The notes under the pieces are model-generated. The model did not search any database. It saw only the letters and a list, made by a program, of their open reading frames with translations, and was not told where the DNA came from. A stretch of 64,000 nucleotides of DNA from Nitrosomonadaceae bacterium (GTDB taxonomy: Bacteria > Pseudomonadota > Gammaproteobacteria > Burkholderiales > Nitrosomonadaceae): NCBI GenBank assembly GCA_002721545.1, contig PBKR01000010.1, forward strand, positions 28,713 to 92,712, written 5' to 3'. Made by a program: the position numbers and the translations under genes. Positions 18,522-28,164 of this stretch are shown here, piece by piece (position 1 is the stretch's first letter; the number at the start of each line of letters is the position of its first letter).

Positions 18522-18986
18522 ATGTTGGATATAGTACAAATTTTTACTGATGGTGCCTGTAAAGGAAACCCCGGTATTGGCGGCTGGGGGGCTTTAATGC
18601 AATATAATGGCCAAACTCGAGAGTTATATGGGGGTGTAAAACTCACCACCAATAATAGAATGGAGCTTCTTGCGGTAATACGAGCTTTAGAAACATTAAA
18701 ACGCCCATGTAAAATATCTCTTCATACAGATTCAATATATGTACAAAAAGGAATTAGCGAGTGGATACACTCTTGGAAAAAACAAAATTGGCGTAATTCA
18801 AATAAGAAAGAAGTAAAAAATAATGACTTATGGAAACAACTTGACCAGTTAATACAACCACACCAAATAAAATGGCTATGGGTTCGTGGGCACTCTGGTC
18901 ATGATGGCAATGAGCGAGCAGATAGGCTTGCAAATAAAGGAGTGGAATCAGTTATTGTCGAACAAAATTATAAAGATATATCATAG
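18522..18986 (+). CDS. rnhA: Ribonuclease HI
   Basis: Cleaves RNA in RNA-DNA hybrids. The ATG at 18522 gives 154 residues, matching the family length and the usual start just before the first strand. A GTG at 18501 would add seven unlikely residues. Catalytic residues Asp10 (FTDG), Glu48 (MELL), Asp70 (HTDS) and Asp134 (ERADRLA) are all present. [15 protein letters not shown] is the family's C-terminal motif. It lies 59 bp after the methyltransferase gene. Confidence 0.95.
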   Translation: MLDIVQIFTDGACKGNPGIGGWGALMQYNGQTRELYGGVKLTTNNRMELLAVIRALETLKRPCKISLHTDSIYVQKGISEWIHSWKKQNWRNSNKKEVKNNDLWKQLDQLIQPHQIKWLWVRGHSGHDGNERADRLANKGVESVIVEQNYKDIS

Positions 18987-19077
18987 CCTTTTGATTATTA
19001 TAGTATAAAATCATTTTACTAATTTTCAGATGATTAATATTAACCACCTTTCTTATAATTTTTAAATTCATATATTT

Positions 19078-19770
19078 ATGAGACAAATTTTTCTTGATAC
19101 TGAAACTACCGGCCTTGAAGCTAAGTTAGGTCATCGCATTATTGAAATAGGAGCAGTAGAAATGCTTGACAGGAGGCTTACAGGAAGCAACTTCCACCAT
19201 TATCTAAATCCTGAGAGGTTAGTTGAATCTGGGGCATTACAAGTACATGGGCTTACCAATGATTTCCTCCAAGATAAACAAAAATTCTTAGCTATTAGTA
19301 ACGAATTTCTTGAATTTATTTCAGATAGTGAGCTAATAATGCACAATGCACCATTTGATAGTAGTTTCCTTAATAATGAATTAGCTTTAGCAAAATTGCA
19401 ATCATTAGAAAATTACTGTCATTCAATTACCGATACCCTTAAAATGGCAAGAAAGTTGCATCCGGGCAAAAGAAATAACCTAGACGCTCTATGTGATCGC
19501 TATCAAATAAATAATTCTAAACGTGTTTTACATGGCGCTTTACTTGATGCTCAATTACTAGCAGAAGTATATCTCGCCATGACGCGTGGACAAGAAAGCT
19601 TAGCAATGGAAATATCACTTCCAAAACCTAATGTAAATATCAACGTACAGGATATTAAATTAGTTTCCCTGCAGGCCAATATAGAAGAATTAAATTTACA
19701 TAACGAACAATTAGAATTGATAAATCAAGAAAGCCAGGGTACATGCTTATGGAAAAGAAAGGATTCATAA
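19078..19770 (+). CDS. dnaQ: DNA polymerase III epsilon subunit (3'-5' proofreading exonuclease)
   Basis: Proofreading exonuclease of the replicative polymerase. It has 230 residues. The DEDDh residues show as LDTETTG (Asp7, Glu9), HNAPFDSSF, and HGALLDAQLLAEVY near residue 155. The C-terminal tail after about residue 190 should bind the polymerase subunit. It follows rnhA by about 90 bp, a widely conserved pair. Confidence 0.95.
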   Translation: MRQIFLDTETTGLEAKLGHRIIEIGAVEMLDRRLTGSNFHHYLNPERLVESGALQVHGLTNDFLQDKQKFLAISNEFLEFISDSELIMHNAPFDSSFLNNELALAKLQSLENYCHSITDTLKMARKLHPGKRNNLDALCDRYQINNSKRVLHGALLDAQLLAEVYLAMTRGQESLAMEISLPKPNVNINVQDIKLVSLQANIEELNLHNEQLELINQESQGTCLWKRKDS

Positions 19771-19936
19771 AGAATAAAATAAATAACGTTTTGCTTCTAA
19801 ATTACTAACTTGAAAATATAATTAGGATATAAATAACCAAAGCAATCAAATCAATAACTAAAAAATAGTAAGAAATGAATTTCAGAGCAGAATCACGTAA
19901 AATGCACATTCTCTAAACCAGCAGTAATTAAAATTT

Positions 19937-21334
19937 ATGATCCGCACTCGTTTTGCTCCAAGCCCCACTGGTTACCTTCATATTGGTGGTGCCCGTACAG
20001 CTCTTTTTTCTTGGGCCTACGCTCGCCGGCATGGTGGGCAATTTATACTAAGAATTGAAGATACCGATCTTGAACGTTCAACCAATAAATCTACACAAGC
20101 AATTCTAGAAAGCATGGCCTGGTTAGGTATTGATTATGATGAAGGACCTTTTTATCAGATGCAGCGATTAGCTCGGTACCATGACGTTGCAGAACAGCTA
20201 TTACGCTCAGGTGACGCGTACTATTGCTATGCCACAAAAGAGGAATTAACTATCTTGCGTGAACAGCAACGTGCTGCAGGCCTTAAACCAAAGTATGATG
20301 GTCGCTGGCGTGATTCTAAGAAAATTCCCCCTGCAGGGATCAAACCTGTAATACGTTTCAAAAATCCCAAAAGTGGTAGTGTAGCCTTCAACGATTTAGT
20401 AAAGGGCCCAATCATCATAGACAATAGCGAGCTAGATGATTTGGTATTATTACGTGCTGATGGTGTTCCCACCTATAATTTTGGTGTAGTTATAGATGAC
20501 CTTGATATGAAAATTAGCCACGTAATACGTGGTGATGATCATATTAATAATACCCCACGTCAAATAAATATACTTAAGGCTCTAAACGAACCTCTTCCAC
20601 AATATGCTCATGTACCAACAATTTTAGGAACAGATGGGGAACGCCTTTCCAAAAGACATGGAGCAATATCAGTAATGCAGTATAGTGATGAAGGCTATCT
20701 ACCTGAAGCTTTAATTAATTATTTAGTCAGGCTTGGCTGGTCTCATGGTGATGAAGAAATATTTAATCGAGATCAATTCATTAACTGGTTTAACCTCACT
20801 ACTATCAATCGCTCTCCGGCAAGATTTGATTCTGAAAAATTACGCTGGATCAATCATCATTACCTTAAAGAAGCAGATAATACCTTTCTAGCAAACAAGA
20901 TTAAGCCTTTATTAGAGAAACAAGGTTGTGATTTCTCAGTTGGGCCAGATTTAAAGAAAGCTGTAAATATAATAAAGGAGCGTGCTGCGACAATAACTGA
21001 GCTTGCTGACAAATCATTATGCTTTTTCACTAGAATAGAGCCTTCAGTGGAGATCAAAGAACAATACTATAGTGCAGATATAAGGCCAATATTGGAAAAT
21101 TTAATTACGAAATTTTCTATAATTTCATGGGACCGTAAGACAATTCATGATGAAATTAAAAAATCTGCTACTGCTCATAATATAAAATTTCCAAAAATAG
21201 CAATGCCGCTAAGAATTATGGTCACGGGTAAAACACAAACACCCTCTATAGATTTAGTATTAGAAATACTTGGTAGTAAAGAATCAATTGAGCGTATGAA
21301 TAAGCAAATGGACAATTTCCCTACTTTATCTTAA
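19937..21334 (+). CDS. gltX: Glutamyl-tRNA synthetase
   Basis: Class I synthetase that charges tRNA-Glu. It has 465 residues, normal for bacteria. PSPTGYLHIGGART carries the HIGH motif near residue 15, and RLSKRHG is the KMSKS equivalent near residue 240. The RIEDTD segment is present. The gene is followed directly by tRNA-Ala and tRNA-Glu, the latter being its own substrate. Confidence 0.97.
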   Translation: MIRTRFAPSPTGYLHIGGARTALFSWAYARRHGGQFILRIEDTDLERSTNKSTQAILESMAWLGIDYDEGPFYQMQRLARYHDVAEQLLRSGDAYYCYATKEELTILREQQRAAGLKPKYDGRWRDSKKIPPAGIKPVIRFKNPKSGSVAFNDLVKGPIIIDNSELDDLVLLRADGVPTYNFGVVIDDLDMKISHVIRGDDHINNTPRQINILKALNEPLPQYAHVPTILGTDGERLSKRHGAISVMQYSDEGYLPEALINYLVRLGWSHGDEEIFNRDQFINWFNLTTINRSPARFDSEKLRWINHHYLKEADNTFLANKIKPLLEKQGCDFSVGPDLKKAVNIIKERAATITELADKSLCFFTRIEPSVEIKEQYYSADIRPILENLITKFSIISWDRKTIHDEIKKSATAHNIKFPKIAMPLRIMVTGKTQTPSIDLVLEILGSKESIERMNKQMDNFPTLS

Positions 21335-21335
21335 C

Positions 21336-21364
21336 TTTACTTTGAATGAGTGCCTCAGTATAAT
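21336..21364 (+). promoter_or_regulatory. Promoter of the tRNA-Ala/tRNA-Glu unit
   Basis: A -35 TTTACT (21336-21341), a 17-bp spacer and a perfect TATAAT (21359-21364) are followed by TCGCC. The GC-rich base run after -10 is typical of stringently controlled stable-RNA promoters. The start falls about 9 nt before tRNA-Ala. Confidence 0.65.
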
Positions 21365-21379
21365 TCGCCTTCTTTTCGT

Positions 21380-21455
<76 letters not shown>

Positions 21456-21489
21456 ACACAAGGACTAAGTAAGTTATAATATGATCATT

Positions 21490-21565
21490 GTCCCCATCGT
21501 CTAGAGGCCTAGGACACCACCCTTTCACGGTGGGTACAGGGGTTCGAATCCCCTTGGGGACGCCA
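21490..21565 (+). tRNA. tRNA-Glu (anticodon UUC)
   Basis: A 76-nt cloverleaf with encoded CCA. Acceptor GTCCCCA pairs with TGGGGAC, the loop CTTTCAC gives anticodon TTC, and the T-arm carries GGTTCGAATCC. Confidence 0.96.
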
Positions 21566-21653
21566 TAAATATGGGGTCTATTTTAGCATCAAAAAATCCT
21601 CTATAAACTAAATAAAAATCAGAAATAAGATTCAAACATAACTACATACTTAA

Positions 21654-22496
21654 TTAAAAAGGTGGCCAAATTTGCGGCCAAATTTTCCACCGATTCTCAT
21701 TATCATCCAAAGAAATATCTTGAAGATCTTGGTTCTTAGAGAAACTTTTCAACATTACACGTTCAGCATCATCGCGTAAATCATTCATTCCTAACTTATC
21801 ATAGGCATCTACCATAATTTCTAATGCATGTTGAATTGCCGGTGTCTGAGGATACTCATTAAGTATATGTTGCGTCCTATTTAGCGCAGCAATATAGGCG
21901 CCTCGCTTCATATAATAACGCGCAACATAAACCTCACCCATAGCTACAGAATTGAAAAGATAATTCATGCGCTTTATAGCATCAGATCTATACCTACTAT
22001 TAGGAAAGCGTGTAACTAAGTCCTTAAAACTTTCAAACGATTCACGTGATGCCTTAGGGTCTCGTTCGCTCATTTGTTGACCTAACCAATTCTTCATTAT
22101 ATAACCTGTTATCCCTTTTTCATCATTAAAGCTTGCGAGCCCCTTGATATAATATGCATAATCAACATTAGGGTGATTTGGATGTAATTTAATAAATCTT
22201 TTCGCTGCTATAATTGCTGCAGGCTGGTCATCTTCCTTATAATGCGCGTAAGCTACATATAATTGAGCTTGTTGAGCATAACGTCCATATGGGTAGCGTG
22301 CTTCCAAGGCAATAAAGAAAGCGATAGCACTTTTCCAATCACCATCCTCCATATCCTGTTTACCCGCTTCATAAAACTGGGTTACAGTCCAACCTTCAGT
22401 GTTTTCGCCCTTTTTTGTTGTTTTTAACCACCCAAAAGCACAGCCTGATAGCTGCAATACCAAAAATAAGGTTAAACTACGAGAAATGATGGACAT
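21654..22496 (-). CDS. bamD: Outer-membrane assembly lipoprotein BamD
   Basis: Essential lipoprotein of the BAM complex that inserts beta-barrel proteins into the outer membrane. It has 280 residues. The lipoprotein signal ends in LSGC with Cys19. The mature protein is a series of TPR repeats, for example WKSAIAFFIALEARYPYGRYA and later FKDLVTRFPNSRY. The length is normal. It starts only 10 bp from the rluD start on the other strand, a head-to-head order widely conserved in Proteobacteria. Confidence 0.94.
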   Translation of the reverse strand: MSIISRSLTLFLVLQLSGCAFGWLKTTKKGENTEGWTVTQFYEAGKQDMEDGDWKSAIAFFIALEARYPYGRYAQQAQLYVAYAHYKEDDQPAAIIAAKRFIKLHPNHPNVDYAYYIKGLASFNDEKGITGYIMKNWLGQQMSERDPKASRESFESFKDLVTRFPNSRYRSDAIKRMNYLFNSVAMGEVYVARYYMKRGAYIAALNRTQHILNEYPQTPAIQHALEIMVDAYDKLGMNDLRDDAERVMLKSFSKNQDLQDISLDDNENRWKIWPQIWPPF

Positions 22497-22506
22497 AACA
22501 ATCTCA

Positions 22507-23499
22507 ATGACAACTAAAAAAGAATCTACATATTATAACGCTAATTCCCAACAATCTAGATCAGCAGAAGAGGTTCTTGAATTAAAAATCCCTCAGAAAT
22601 ATGCAGGACTCCGCCTTGATCAAGCACTTACACATATACTCCCAGAAAATTCTCGTAATCGAATACAAGCATGGATTATTGCAAAAAGAATCACTGTTGA
22701 TGATATAGAAGTTAACTCAAAAAAGAAAATTTGGGGTGGTGAGAAAGTTAAAATAAAATGCACAGTAAATAATAATAAAATAAAAAATATACCAGAACCG
22801 ATCCAACTTAATATCATTTATGAAGACCAATCAATCCTAGTTATTAACAAACCTGCAGGTATGGTTGTACATCCGGGTAATGGTAACTGGCAAGGCACTA
22901 TGCTAAATGGCCTATTACACTATTTTCCGAATCTAAAAGAAATACCACGAGCAGGAATTGTCCATCGTCTTGATAAAAATACCAGCGGACTATTAGTAGT
23001 AGCTAAAACACTTAAAGCACAAATTAATTTAGTTCGGCAACTACAAAGTCGTACAATGAAAAGAGATTATTTTGCTTTGGTGCATGGAAATATAGAAACT
23101 AATGGACAAGTAAACGCGCCTATTGGCAGGCATCCAGTTCATCGTGTAAAAATGGCAATAAATAAGAATGGTAAGCATGCACACACTAGTTACCTGATTA
23201 AAGAGCAAATAAATGGTTATACAATACTCCAATGCAGTCTTGATACAGGCCGCACACATCAAATTCGTGTGCACATGCTATCTATTGGCCACCCACTTGT
23301 AGGTGACCCTGTCTACGGCACTAAGCCTCAAAAAGTCTCTCCTGAAATTAGAGAATTAATTTCTAATTTCCCAAGACAAGCTCTACATGCAGAATATTTA
23401 GAACTTATACATCCGGATAACAATCAGAAAATAACATGGCAATCTGAGTTGCCAAAAGATATTAATGAACTTCTACATAAGCTCCGCACAGCTTCATAA
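22507..23499 (+). CDS. rluD: Ribosomal large subunit pseudouridine synthase D
   Basis: Makes pseudouridines in helix 69 of 23S rRNA. I chose the ATG at 22507 (330 residues). The frame is open further up, but that part lies inside bamD. An S4 RNA-binding domain (GLRLDQALTHILPENSRNRI) begins near residue 35. The catalytic motif HRLDKNTSGLLVVAKT with its Asp follows, and TGRTHQIRVHM is the C-terminal family motif. pgeF follows 15 bp downstream. Confidence 0.95.
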   Translation: MTTKKESTYYNANSQQSRSAEEVLELKIPQKYAGLRLDQALTHILPENSRNRIQAWIIAKRITVDDIEVNSKKKIWGGEKVKIKCTVNNNKIKNIPEPIQLNIIYEDQSILVINKPAGMVVHPGNGNWQGTMLNGLLHYFPNLKEIPRAGIVHRLDKNTSGLLVVAKTLKAQINLVRQLQSRTMKRDYFALVHGNIETNGQVNAPIGRHPVHRVKMAINKNGKHAHTSYLIKEQINGYTILQCSLDTGRTHQIRVHMLSIGHPLVGDPVYGTKPQKVSPEIRELISNFPRQALHAEYLELIHPDNNQKITWQSELPKDINELLHKLRTAS

Positions 23500-23514
23500 A
23501 AATTATTCTCTACT

Positions 23515-24252
23515 ATGAATAACTGGATAACACCAAACTGGCCTGCACCATCAAATATACAAGCCATTTTTACTACACGTATAGGTGGTATAAGCAAAGG
23601 ACCATATGAAAGTTTTAATTTAGGTGATCATGTTGGTGATACATTAGCTTCAGTTAACCATAATCGAGCAGAATTATTTGAATCGCTGCCAAGCAAACCA
23701 AAATGGCTAAATCAAATGCATGGCTCAAGGCCTATATGGGTAGATAAAGATATAGATTGCCTTCAAGGTGACGCAGCATTAAGCAAAACAAAAAATATAG
23801 TCTGTGCGATTTTAACTGCTGATTGTTTACCTATATTTTTATGTGATGAAGCTGGAACAGTAGTGGGCATTGCTCATGCAGGGTGGCGCGGATTAATAGC
23901 AGGTGTGATTCAAAAAACCGTAACAGAAATGAGAAAAGAATGTGGTCATATTATAGCCTATTTAGGCCCAGCTATTGGGCCTAAATATTTTGAGATTGGA
24001 GAAGAAGTACGGTGCTCTTTCATTAAGCAAGATACAATATCCACATCAGCATTTATTCCATGTAATGGGACAAATAAAAAAAAATGGCTTGCAAATATTT
24101 TTTTATTGGCGCGCCAAAAATTAATAAAGGCAGGTGTAACTAAAATTTATAGCCATGAAGAATGTACTTATAGCAATTCAGATAAATTTTTTTCTTACCG
24201 ACGAGATGGTAATACAGGAAGAATGGCAGGACTAATTTGGCTTACAAAGTAA
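23515..24252 (+). CDS. pgeF: Peptidoglycan editing factor PgeF (laccase-domain, YfiH family)
   Basis: A 245-residue protein of the Cu-oxidase_4 / YfiH family. Known members remove wrongly incorporated amino acids from peptidoglycan precursors. Family motifs are LTADCLPIFLCD, GIAHAGWRG, GPAIGPKYFEIG and SYRRDGNTGRMAGLIWL. They include the Cys and His of the metal site. It lies 15 bp after rluD, as in many Proteobacteria, and is likely cotranscribed. Confidence 0.93.
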   Translation: MNNWITPNWPAPSNIQAIFTTRIGGISKGPYESFNLGDHVGDTLASVNHNRAELFESLPSKPKWLNQMHGSRPIWVDKDIDCLQGDAALSKTKNIVCAILTADCLPIFLCDEAGTVVGIAHAGWRGLIAGVIQKTVTEMRKECGHIIAYLGPAIGPKYFEIGEEVRCSFIKQDTISTSAFIPCNGTNKKKWLANIFLLARQKLIKAGVTKIYSHEECTYSNSDKFFSYRRDGNTGRMAGLIWLTK

Positions 24253-24347
24253 TCTACTAAAACCTATATTTAAATAATGTACGAAAATCGTAATACAAGT
24301 AGTATCTTGTATTTTTTATATTTTAAAATATAGGACTCATAACAGCG

Positions 24348-24353
24348 TATAAT
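24348..24353 (+). promoter_or_regulatory. Possible -10 element of the ZIP transporter gene
   Basis: A perfect TATAAT lies 26 nt before the ATG at 24380. No good -35 is visible. Confidence 0.3.
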
Positions 24354-24379
24354 CGCGAATTCCTTTATAAATAATTGCT

Positions 24380-25174
24380 ATGACTACTTTTTCTTGGATT
24401 ATTACTGCTAGCCTTCTAGGTGGCGCATTAAGCGTAGCATTTGCTGCAATGCTTACACTAAAAACGCGTACCTCATGGGTACAAATGCTCATTTCCTACG
24501 CAATTGGAGCACTTCTAGGTGCCGCATTCCTTAATGCACTACCAGAAGCACTTGAATTGTCTAATAATCCAGCAAGAATATCAGCTATTGTATTATTTGG
24601 AATCCTTATATTCTTTATTCTAGAGAAACTGGTAATTTGGCGACATTGTCATTTTGTAGAGTGCGAGGTACATGACCCAGCACATAGCATTAATACAAAT
24701 AACACCATAAATACTCATGATAGTGGTCGTAGCGGCATGATGATTATGCTAGGTGACACATTTCATAATTTTGTTGATGGGATCCTTATTGCTGCTGCTT
24801 TTATAGTAGATGTGCAGCTTGGTATCGTCACATCCATAGCTATTATTGCCCATGAGATCCCACAAGAAGCAGGCAATTTTTTAATCCTACTCAACTCTGG
24901 ATACACTCGGCAGAAGGCACTACTATTTAATCTATTATCCAGTGTTGCTACACTAGTTGGCGGTATGATGGCTTATTTTATGCTACAAGATATGAACCAC
25001 CTTATCCCTCCACTTTTAGGATTAGCAACAGCTAGTATGATCTATGTGGCCATGTCAGATTTAATACCTGGCTTACATAAGCGCCCAGAAATTGGCGCTA
25101 CTGTTCAGCAGGTGATGTTAATTATTCTTGGAATAGGCTCTATTTGGCTAGCTGGTAGTTTCTTCAATCATTAA
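24380..25174 (+). CDS. ZIP family metal transporter
   Basis: A 264-residue inner-membrane protein with about eight helices. The metal-site helices of the ZIP family are clear: GDTFHNFVDGILIAA, and then AHEIPQEAGNFLILL. A loop rich in His, Cys and acid residues (about residues 92-110, CHFVECEVHDP) precedes them. Members import or export Zn, Fe or Mn; the direction and ion are not shown by the sequence. Its stop overlaps the convergent small membrane-protein gene by 4 bp. Confidence 0.9.
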   Translation: MTTFSWIITASLLGGALSVAFAAMLTLKTRTSWVQMLISYAIGALLGAAFLNALPEALELSNNPARISAIVLFGILIFFILEKLVIWRHCHFVECEVHDPAHSINTNNTINTHDSGRSGMMIMLGDTFHNFVDGILIAAAFIVDVQLGIVTSIAIIAHEIPQEAGNFLILLNSGYTRQKALLFNLLSSVATLVGGMMAYFMLQDMNHLIPPLLGLATASMIYVAMSDLIPGLHKRPEIGATVQQVMLIILGIGSIWLAGSFFNH

Positions 25175-25578
25175 ACAGTTTTTGATTTTTTAGAAAGATT
25201 ACCCTTATATTCTCGCTTTGTAATCTCACCATTCAATGCAGCAAGGAGAACTTTATTTTTCCTTGATCGCTTTTCACCTACATACCATGAGAAGCTAATT
25301 ATAACTCCCAACACAGTCAAAAATATGCCTAATAAGCTGATTCCGCTAACATAAAGATCAGTTATTCCTTGAATGAAAGCAAAAACACCTAGCATAACAA
25401 TTATAATCCAAAGTCTATTACCCCATTTTGACCCCTGATGTTCAACACACCATTTATCTAGGCTATCACGGAGTGAGATAAGTTCCACATCCTTCATTTC
25501 AATTAACCTATCAGATAGTGATTGGTTTGCTAATTGTGCTGAAATTAGATCTGCGTCTTTCTGCGCCTTTAAATCCAT
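25171..25578 (-). CDS. Small membrane protein, unknown family
   Basis: A 135-residue protein. The first 45 residues are polar and likely helical (coiled-coil-like spacing of Leu). Two transmembrane helices follow at about 56-72 and 80-97, and the C-terminal tail is strongly basic. I do not recognise a family. It is convergent with the ZIP gene and has a normal start at 25578. Probably an inner-membrane protein with both ends in the cytoplasm. Confidence 0.6.
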   Translation of the reverse strand: MDLKAQKDADLISAQLANQSLSDRLIEMKDVELISLRDSLDKWCVEHQGSKWGNRLWIIIVMLGVFAFIQGITDLYVSGISLLGIFLTVLGVIISFSWYVGEKRSRKNKVLLAALNGEITKREYKGNLSKKSKTV

Positions 25579-25684
25579 ACGCGTTGATTCCTATCTTATA
25601 TAAGTTGAACATGACTTTACTTGACAGTCTCATATGGGTCAATATCTATCCTTTAAACCAATATAAAATAAGCGATTATTTATA

Positions 25685-26035
25685 TCACAACAATTTATAT
25701 ATATTTTCAAGTGGACGGCATATTACAGCTTTATTACCTCGTACAACAATCGGCCTCTGAATAAGATCTGGATTCTTTACCATTATTTCAATTAACTCAT
25801 CATCAGAGAGGTTTTGGGCTGCTAAATTCATACTCTTTGCTAATGGCTCGCTACTTCGTAACATTTCTTGTACAGACAGCCCTTTATCACATAATGCATG
25901 TAACTGACTATAAGTTAAAGGTACTTCATAATAATTAACGCTTTCAAATTCCTCATCGCTATCCTTTAGAATATTAAGTGCAGCACGGCATTTACTGCAA
26001 GTTGGTTTCTGATAAATAATGATTTTTTCATTCAT
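25685..26035 (-). CDS. ArsC-family thioredoxin-fold protein (arsenate reductase-like)
   Basis: A 116-residue glutaredoxin-fold protein. The ATG at 26035 follows GGAGGG and is preferred over a start 12 codons upstream. YQKPTCSKCRAAL near the N-terminus gives the ArsC active-site Cys13 plus a second Cys16, so it is a CxxC variant. QRPIVVRGNKAVICRP is the family's C-terminal motif. True arsenate reduction is unproven, since many ArsC-like proteins act on other thiol substrates. No ars genes are nearby. Confidence 0.83.
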   Translation of the reverse strand: MNEKIIIYQKPTCSKCRAALNILKDSDEEFESVNYYEVPLTYSQLHALCDKGLSVQEMLRSSEPLAKSMNLAAQNLSDDELIEIMVKNPDLIQRPIVVRGNKAVICRPLENIYKLL

Positions 26036-26149
26036 AGTACACCCTCCTTTACTACCATCTATAAATAACATTTCAGCAATTAATGTTTTATTAATTCAGT
26101 TCATTATAATTAATTTTTAATGTTATTAATTGTAAATTTAGCCTAGGCC

Positions 26150-26881
26150 CTAATAACTGATATCTAAATTATGCTGACGTAAATCATGAAGCTTTCCAAG
26201 CCCATAATGAACAAAGGCAAGTCCAGCTAAAACAGGAGCAAAGAAATTCAAGACTGGAATAAATTGAACAAATCCAGTTAATAAACCCAGTACCCATAAT
26301 GACGTGTGATTTGTAGAAAAAAATGCTTTCATCTCTTCACGACTAGCATGTATAGCTAATGCATCATAACGCAATAACCTTTGATTAAGATACGCTGAGG
26401 CAGCGAATGGAATTACCACCCCTATACCAAACAGCCATAGAGGCATGGTCAGTACCCATATTAAAATAAATATACAAATAGCAGAAAGACTATTAAGTAA
26501 TGTGCCGCCTATGCTACCGCCATTCTTCCGTTCAAGGTTAGGATAATCTCGTAAAGACACCAAGTTAATTAATATAGGCATCGCAAATAGTGCCATAATT
26601 ACTATTGCCGTAGTCAAAACTAATGGGGTAAATATAAATAAGTGTATTAAGGTTTGAATTAAATTTCTTATCCATTCTGACTCAATACCTTCAAACCAGG
26701 TCCTAATTTCTAGTGCTGAGAGACCGATTTCAATCAATTCCGAAAAAGTATCCCAAAAAATTATAGCTAAAATTAACCACATAAAAACTGCTAATATGAT
26801 CGGCCATAAGGCAACCATTAATACTCGAAATTGAAATAAATCATGTAATGCTCGTGATAATGCTTTAATTATTTGTTTCAT
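26150..26881 (-). CDS. EI24 domain membrane protein (CysZ-like)
   Basis: A 243-residue protein with four to six long hydrophobic stretches, which fits the EI24/CysZ family (PF07264). Supporting features are LRDYPNLERKNGGS in a cytosolic loop and RYDALAIHASREEMKAFF near residue 170. CysZ imports sulfate, but the EI24 group is broader and no cysteine genes lie nearby. The start is at 26881; the gene stands alone, divergent from the phosphotransferase. Confidence 0.78.
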   Translation of the reverse strand: MKQIIKALSRALHDLFQFRVLMVALWPIILAVFMWLILAIIFWDTFSELIEIGLSALEIRTWFEGIESEWIRNLIQTLIHLFIFTPLVLTTAIVIMALFAMPILINLVSLRDYPNLERKNGGSIGGTLLNSLSAICIFILIWVLTMPLWLFGIGVVIPFAASAYLNQRLLRYDALAIHASREEMKAFFSTNHTSLWVLGLLTGFVQFIPVLNFFAPVLAGLAFVHYGLGKLHDLRQHNLDISY

Positions 26882-27046
26882 ATAATTATCATTACAAGAT
26901 ATTGATCTAAAAGAATATAATAAGGATTTAATGCTTCCTAAAAAATATTACCATAATAAATTAGATTTAGAGTGCATTAAGATAAATCTGGTATCTAAAA
27001 TAATATAACTAGACGCTTATATTGCCAACGCAATATACTGATATAA

Positions 27047-28117
27047 ATGAAATATAATATTCTTGCTCATCACCCAAATGATCTAACAATTGGCTGGGCT
27101 CAACGAGTTGTTAATTTACATTACCCAGATACAAAAGTTTCTTCTATTTCTATAGTTTCAATTGACATCGGAACTACAACTAGGATTCGTGTTCTAGTAG
27201 AACATGATAACCCAGAGGCTCTGCCTAAAAAATGGTTTATAAAACTACCATCTCTAAATTGGAAAGCTAGGCTAATTACAGCTTTACCCAGGCTTCTTCA
27301 TACTGAAATTCGCTTCTATAATGAATTGGCTTTAACTGTTCCAATAAATACACCAGATTTTATACAGGCACAAAGCAAGTTTGGAGCTGGCTCAACATTA
27401 GTTCTTTTTGATATAACAGAGTCTGGTGCAACACCTGGTATGCCAGGTGATACATTAACAATAACAGAAGCAACTGAAGTAATTAAACAACTTGCTAAAT
27501 TTCATGCTCAATACTGGAATAACGTACATAATGATACGTCCTATCATTGGCTAGCTAGCCCGGTACGAGATCTAGAAGATCATTTAGGAACGCTATTATC
27601 AGTACCCTTAATGAAAAGAGGAATACGCTTAGCTGGAGAACTTATTTCTCCTGTATTAAACGCCTCAGCTATTCGCTATGCTCATAACCGTCGTAAAATT
27701 ATGCGTTTTCTTTCTGGCTCCCCAAAAACACTCATTCATCATGACTGCCATCCTGGAAACTTATTTTGGAAAGAAGCACAACCCGGCTTCCTTGACTGGC
27801 AACTTATCCGAATTGGAGAAGGAATTAGTGATATTTCTTATTTTTTATCAATGGCAGTTAAATCTGAAGATAGAAAAAAACATGAAAACAGACTTTTAAC
27901 TATATACAAACAAGAGCTTATAAATAATGGAGTCCTTTCTACTGACTTAAAGAATATTCAGCAGCGATACTATGCTCACCTTATTTACCCTTTTGAGGCA
28001 ATGATCGTAACTCTTGCTATTGGTGGAATGATGAATCTAGAGAGCAATCTTAAAATGCTTAGGCGCACCATATCAGCTATAGAAGACCATAATGTTTTCT
28101 CTGCTCTTCCAATGTAA
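27047..28117 (+). CDS. Phosphotransferase (APH / ecdysteroid-kinase-like)
   Basis: A 356-residue small-molecule kinase-fold protein. The catalytic loop is LIHHDCHPGNLFW (residues about 228-240), with the metal Asp in FLDWQLIRIGEGISDISYFL about 15 residues later. This resembles the EcKinase/DUF1679 and APH groups more than antibiotic kinases. Substrate unknown; nearby genes give no clue. A resistance role should not be assumed. The hypothetical protein at 28165 follows by 47 bp and may be cotranscribed. Confidence 0.78.
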   Translation: MKYNILAHHPNDLTIGWAQRVVNLHYPDTKVSSISIVSIDIGTTTRIRVLVEHDNPEALPKKWFIKLPSLNWKARLITALPRLLHTEIRFYNELALTVPINTPDFIQAQSKFGAGSTLVLFDITESGATPGMPGDTLTITEATEVIKQLAKFHAQYWNNVHNDTSYHWLASPVRDLEDHLGTLLSVPLMKRGIRLAGELISPVLNASAIRYAHNRRKIMRFLSGSPKTLIHHDCHPGNLFWKEAQPGFLDWQLIRIGEGISDISYFLSMAVKSEDRKKHENRLLTIYKQELINNGVLSTDLKNIQQRYYAHLIYPFEAMIVTLAIGGMMNLESNLKMLRRTISAIEDHNVFSALPM

Positions 28118-28164
28118 GATATGAAAACTAAACATTACCAAATAAATTTACTATATTCTAAGTT

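Noticed and set aside
25621..25660. TTGACA-like promoter on the plus strand
   Set aside because: No gene follows on the plus strand, and the -10 candidate is poor.
27047..28117. Aminoglycoside resistance kinase
   Set aside because: The motifs fit the broad APH/EcKinase fold but not the drug-kinase subgroup, and there are no mobile elements nearby.
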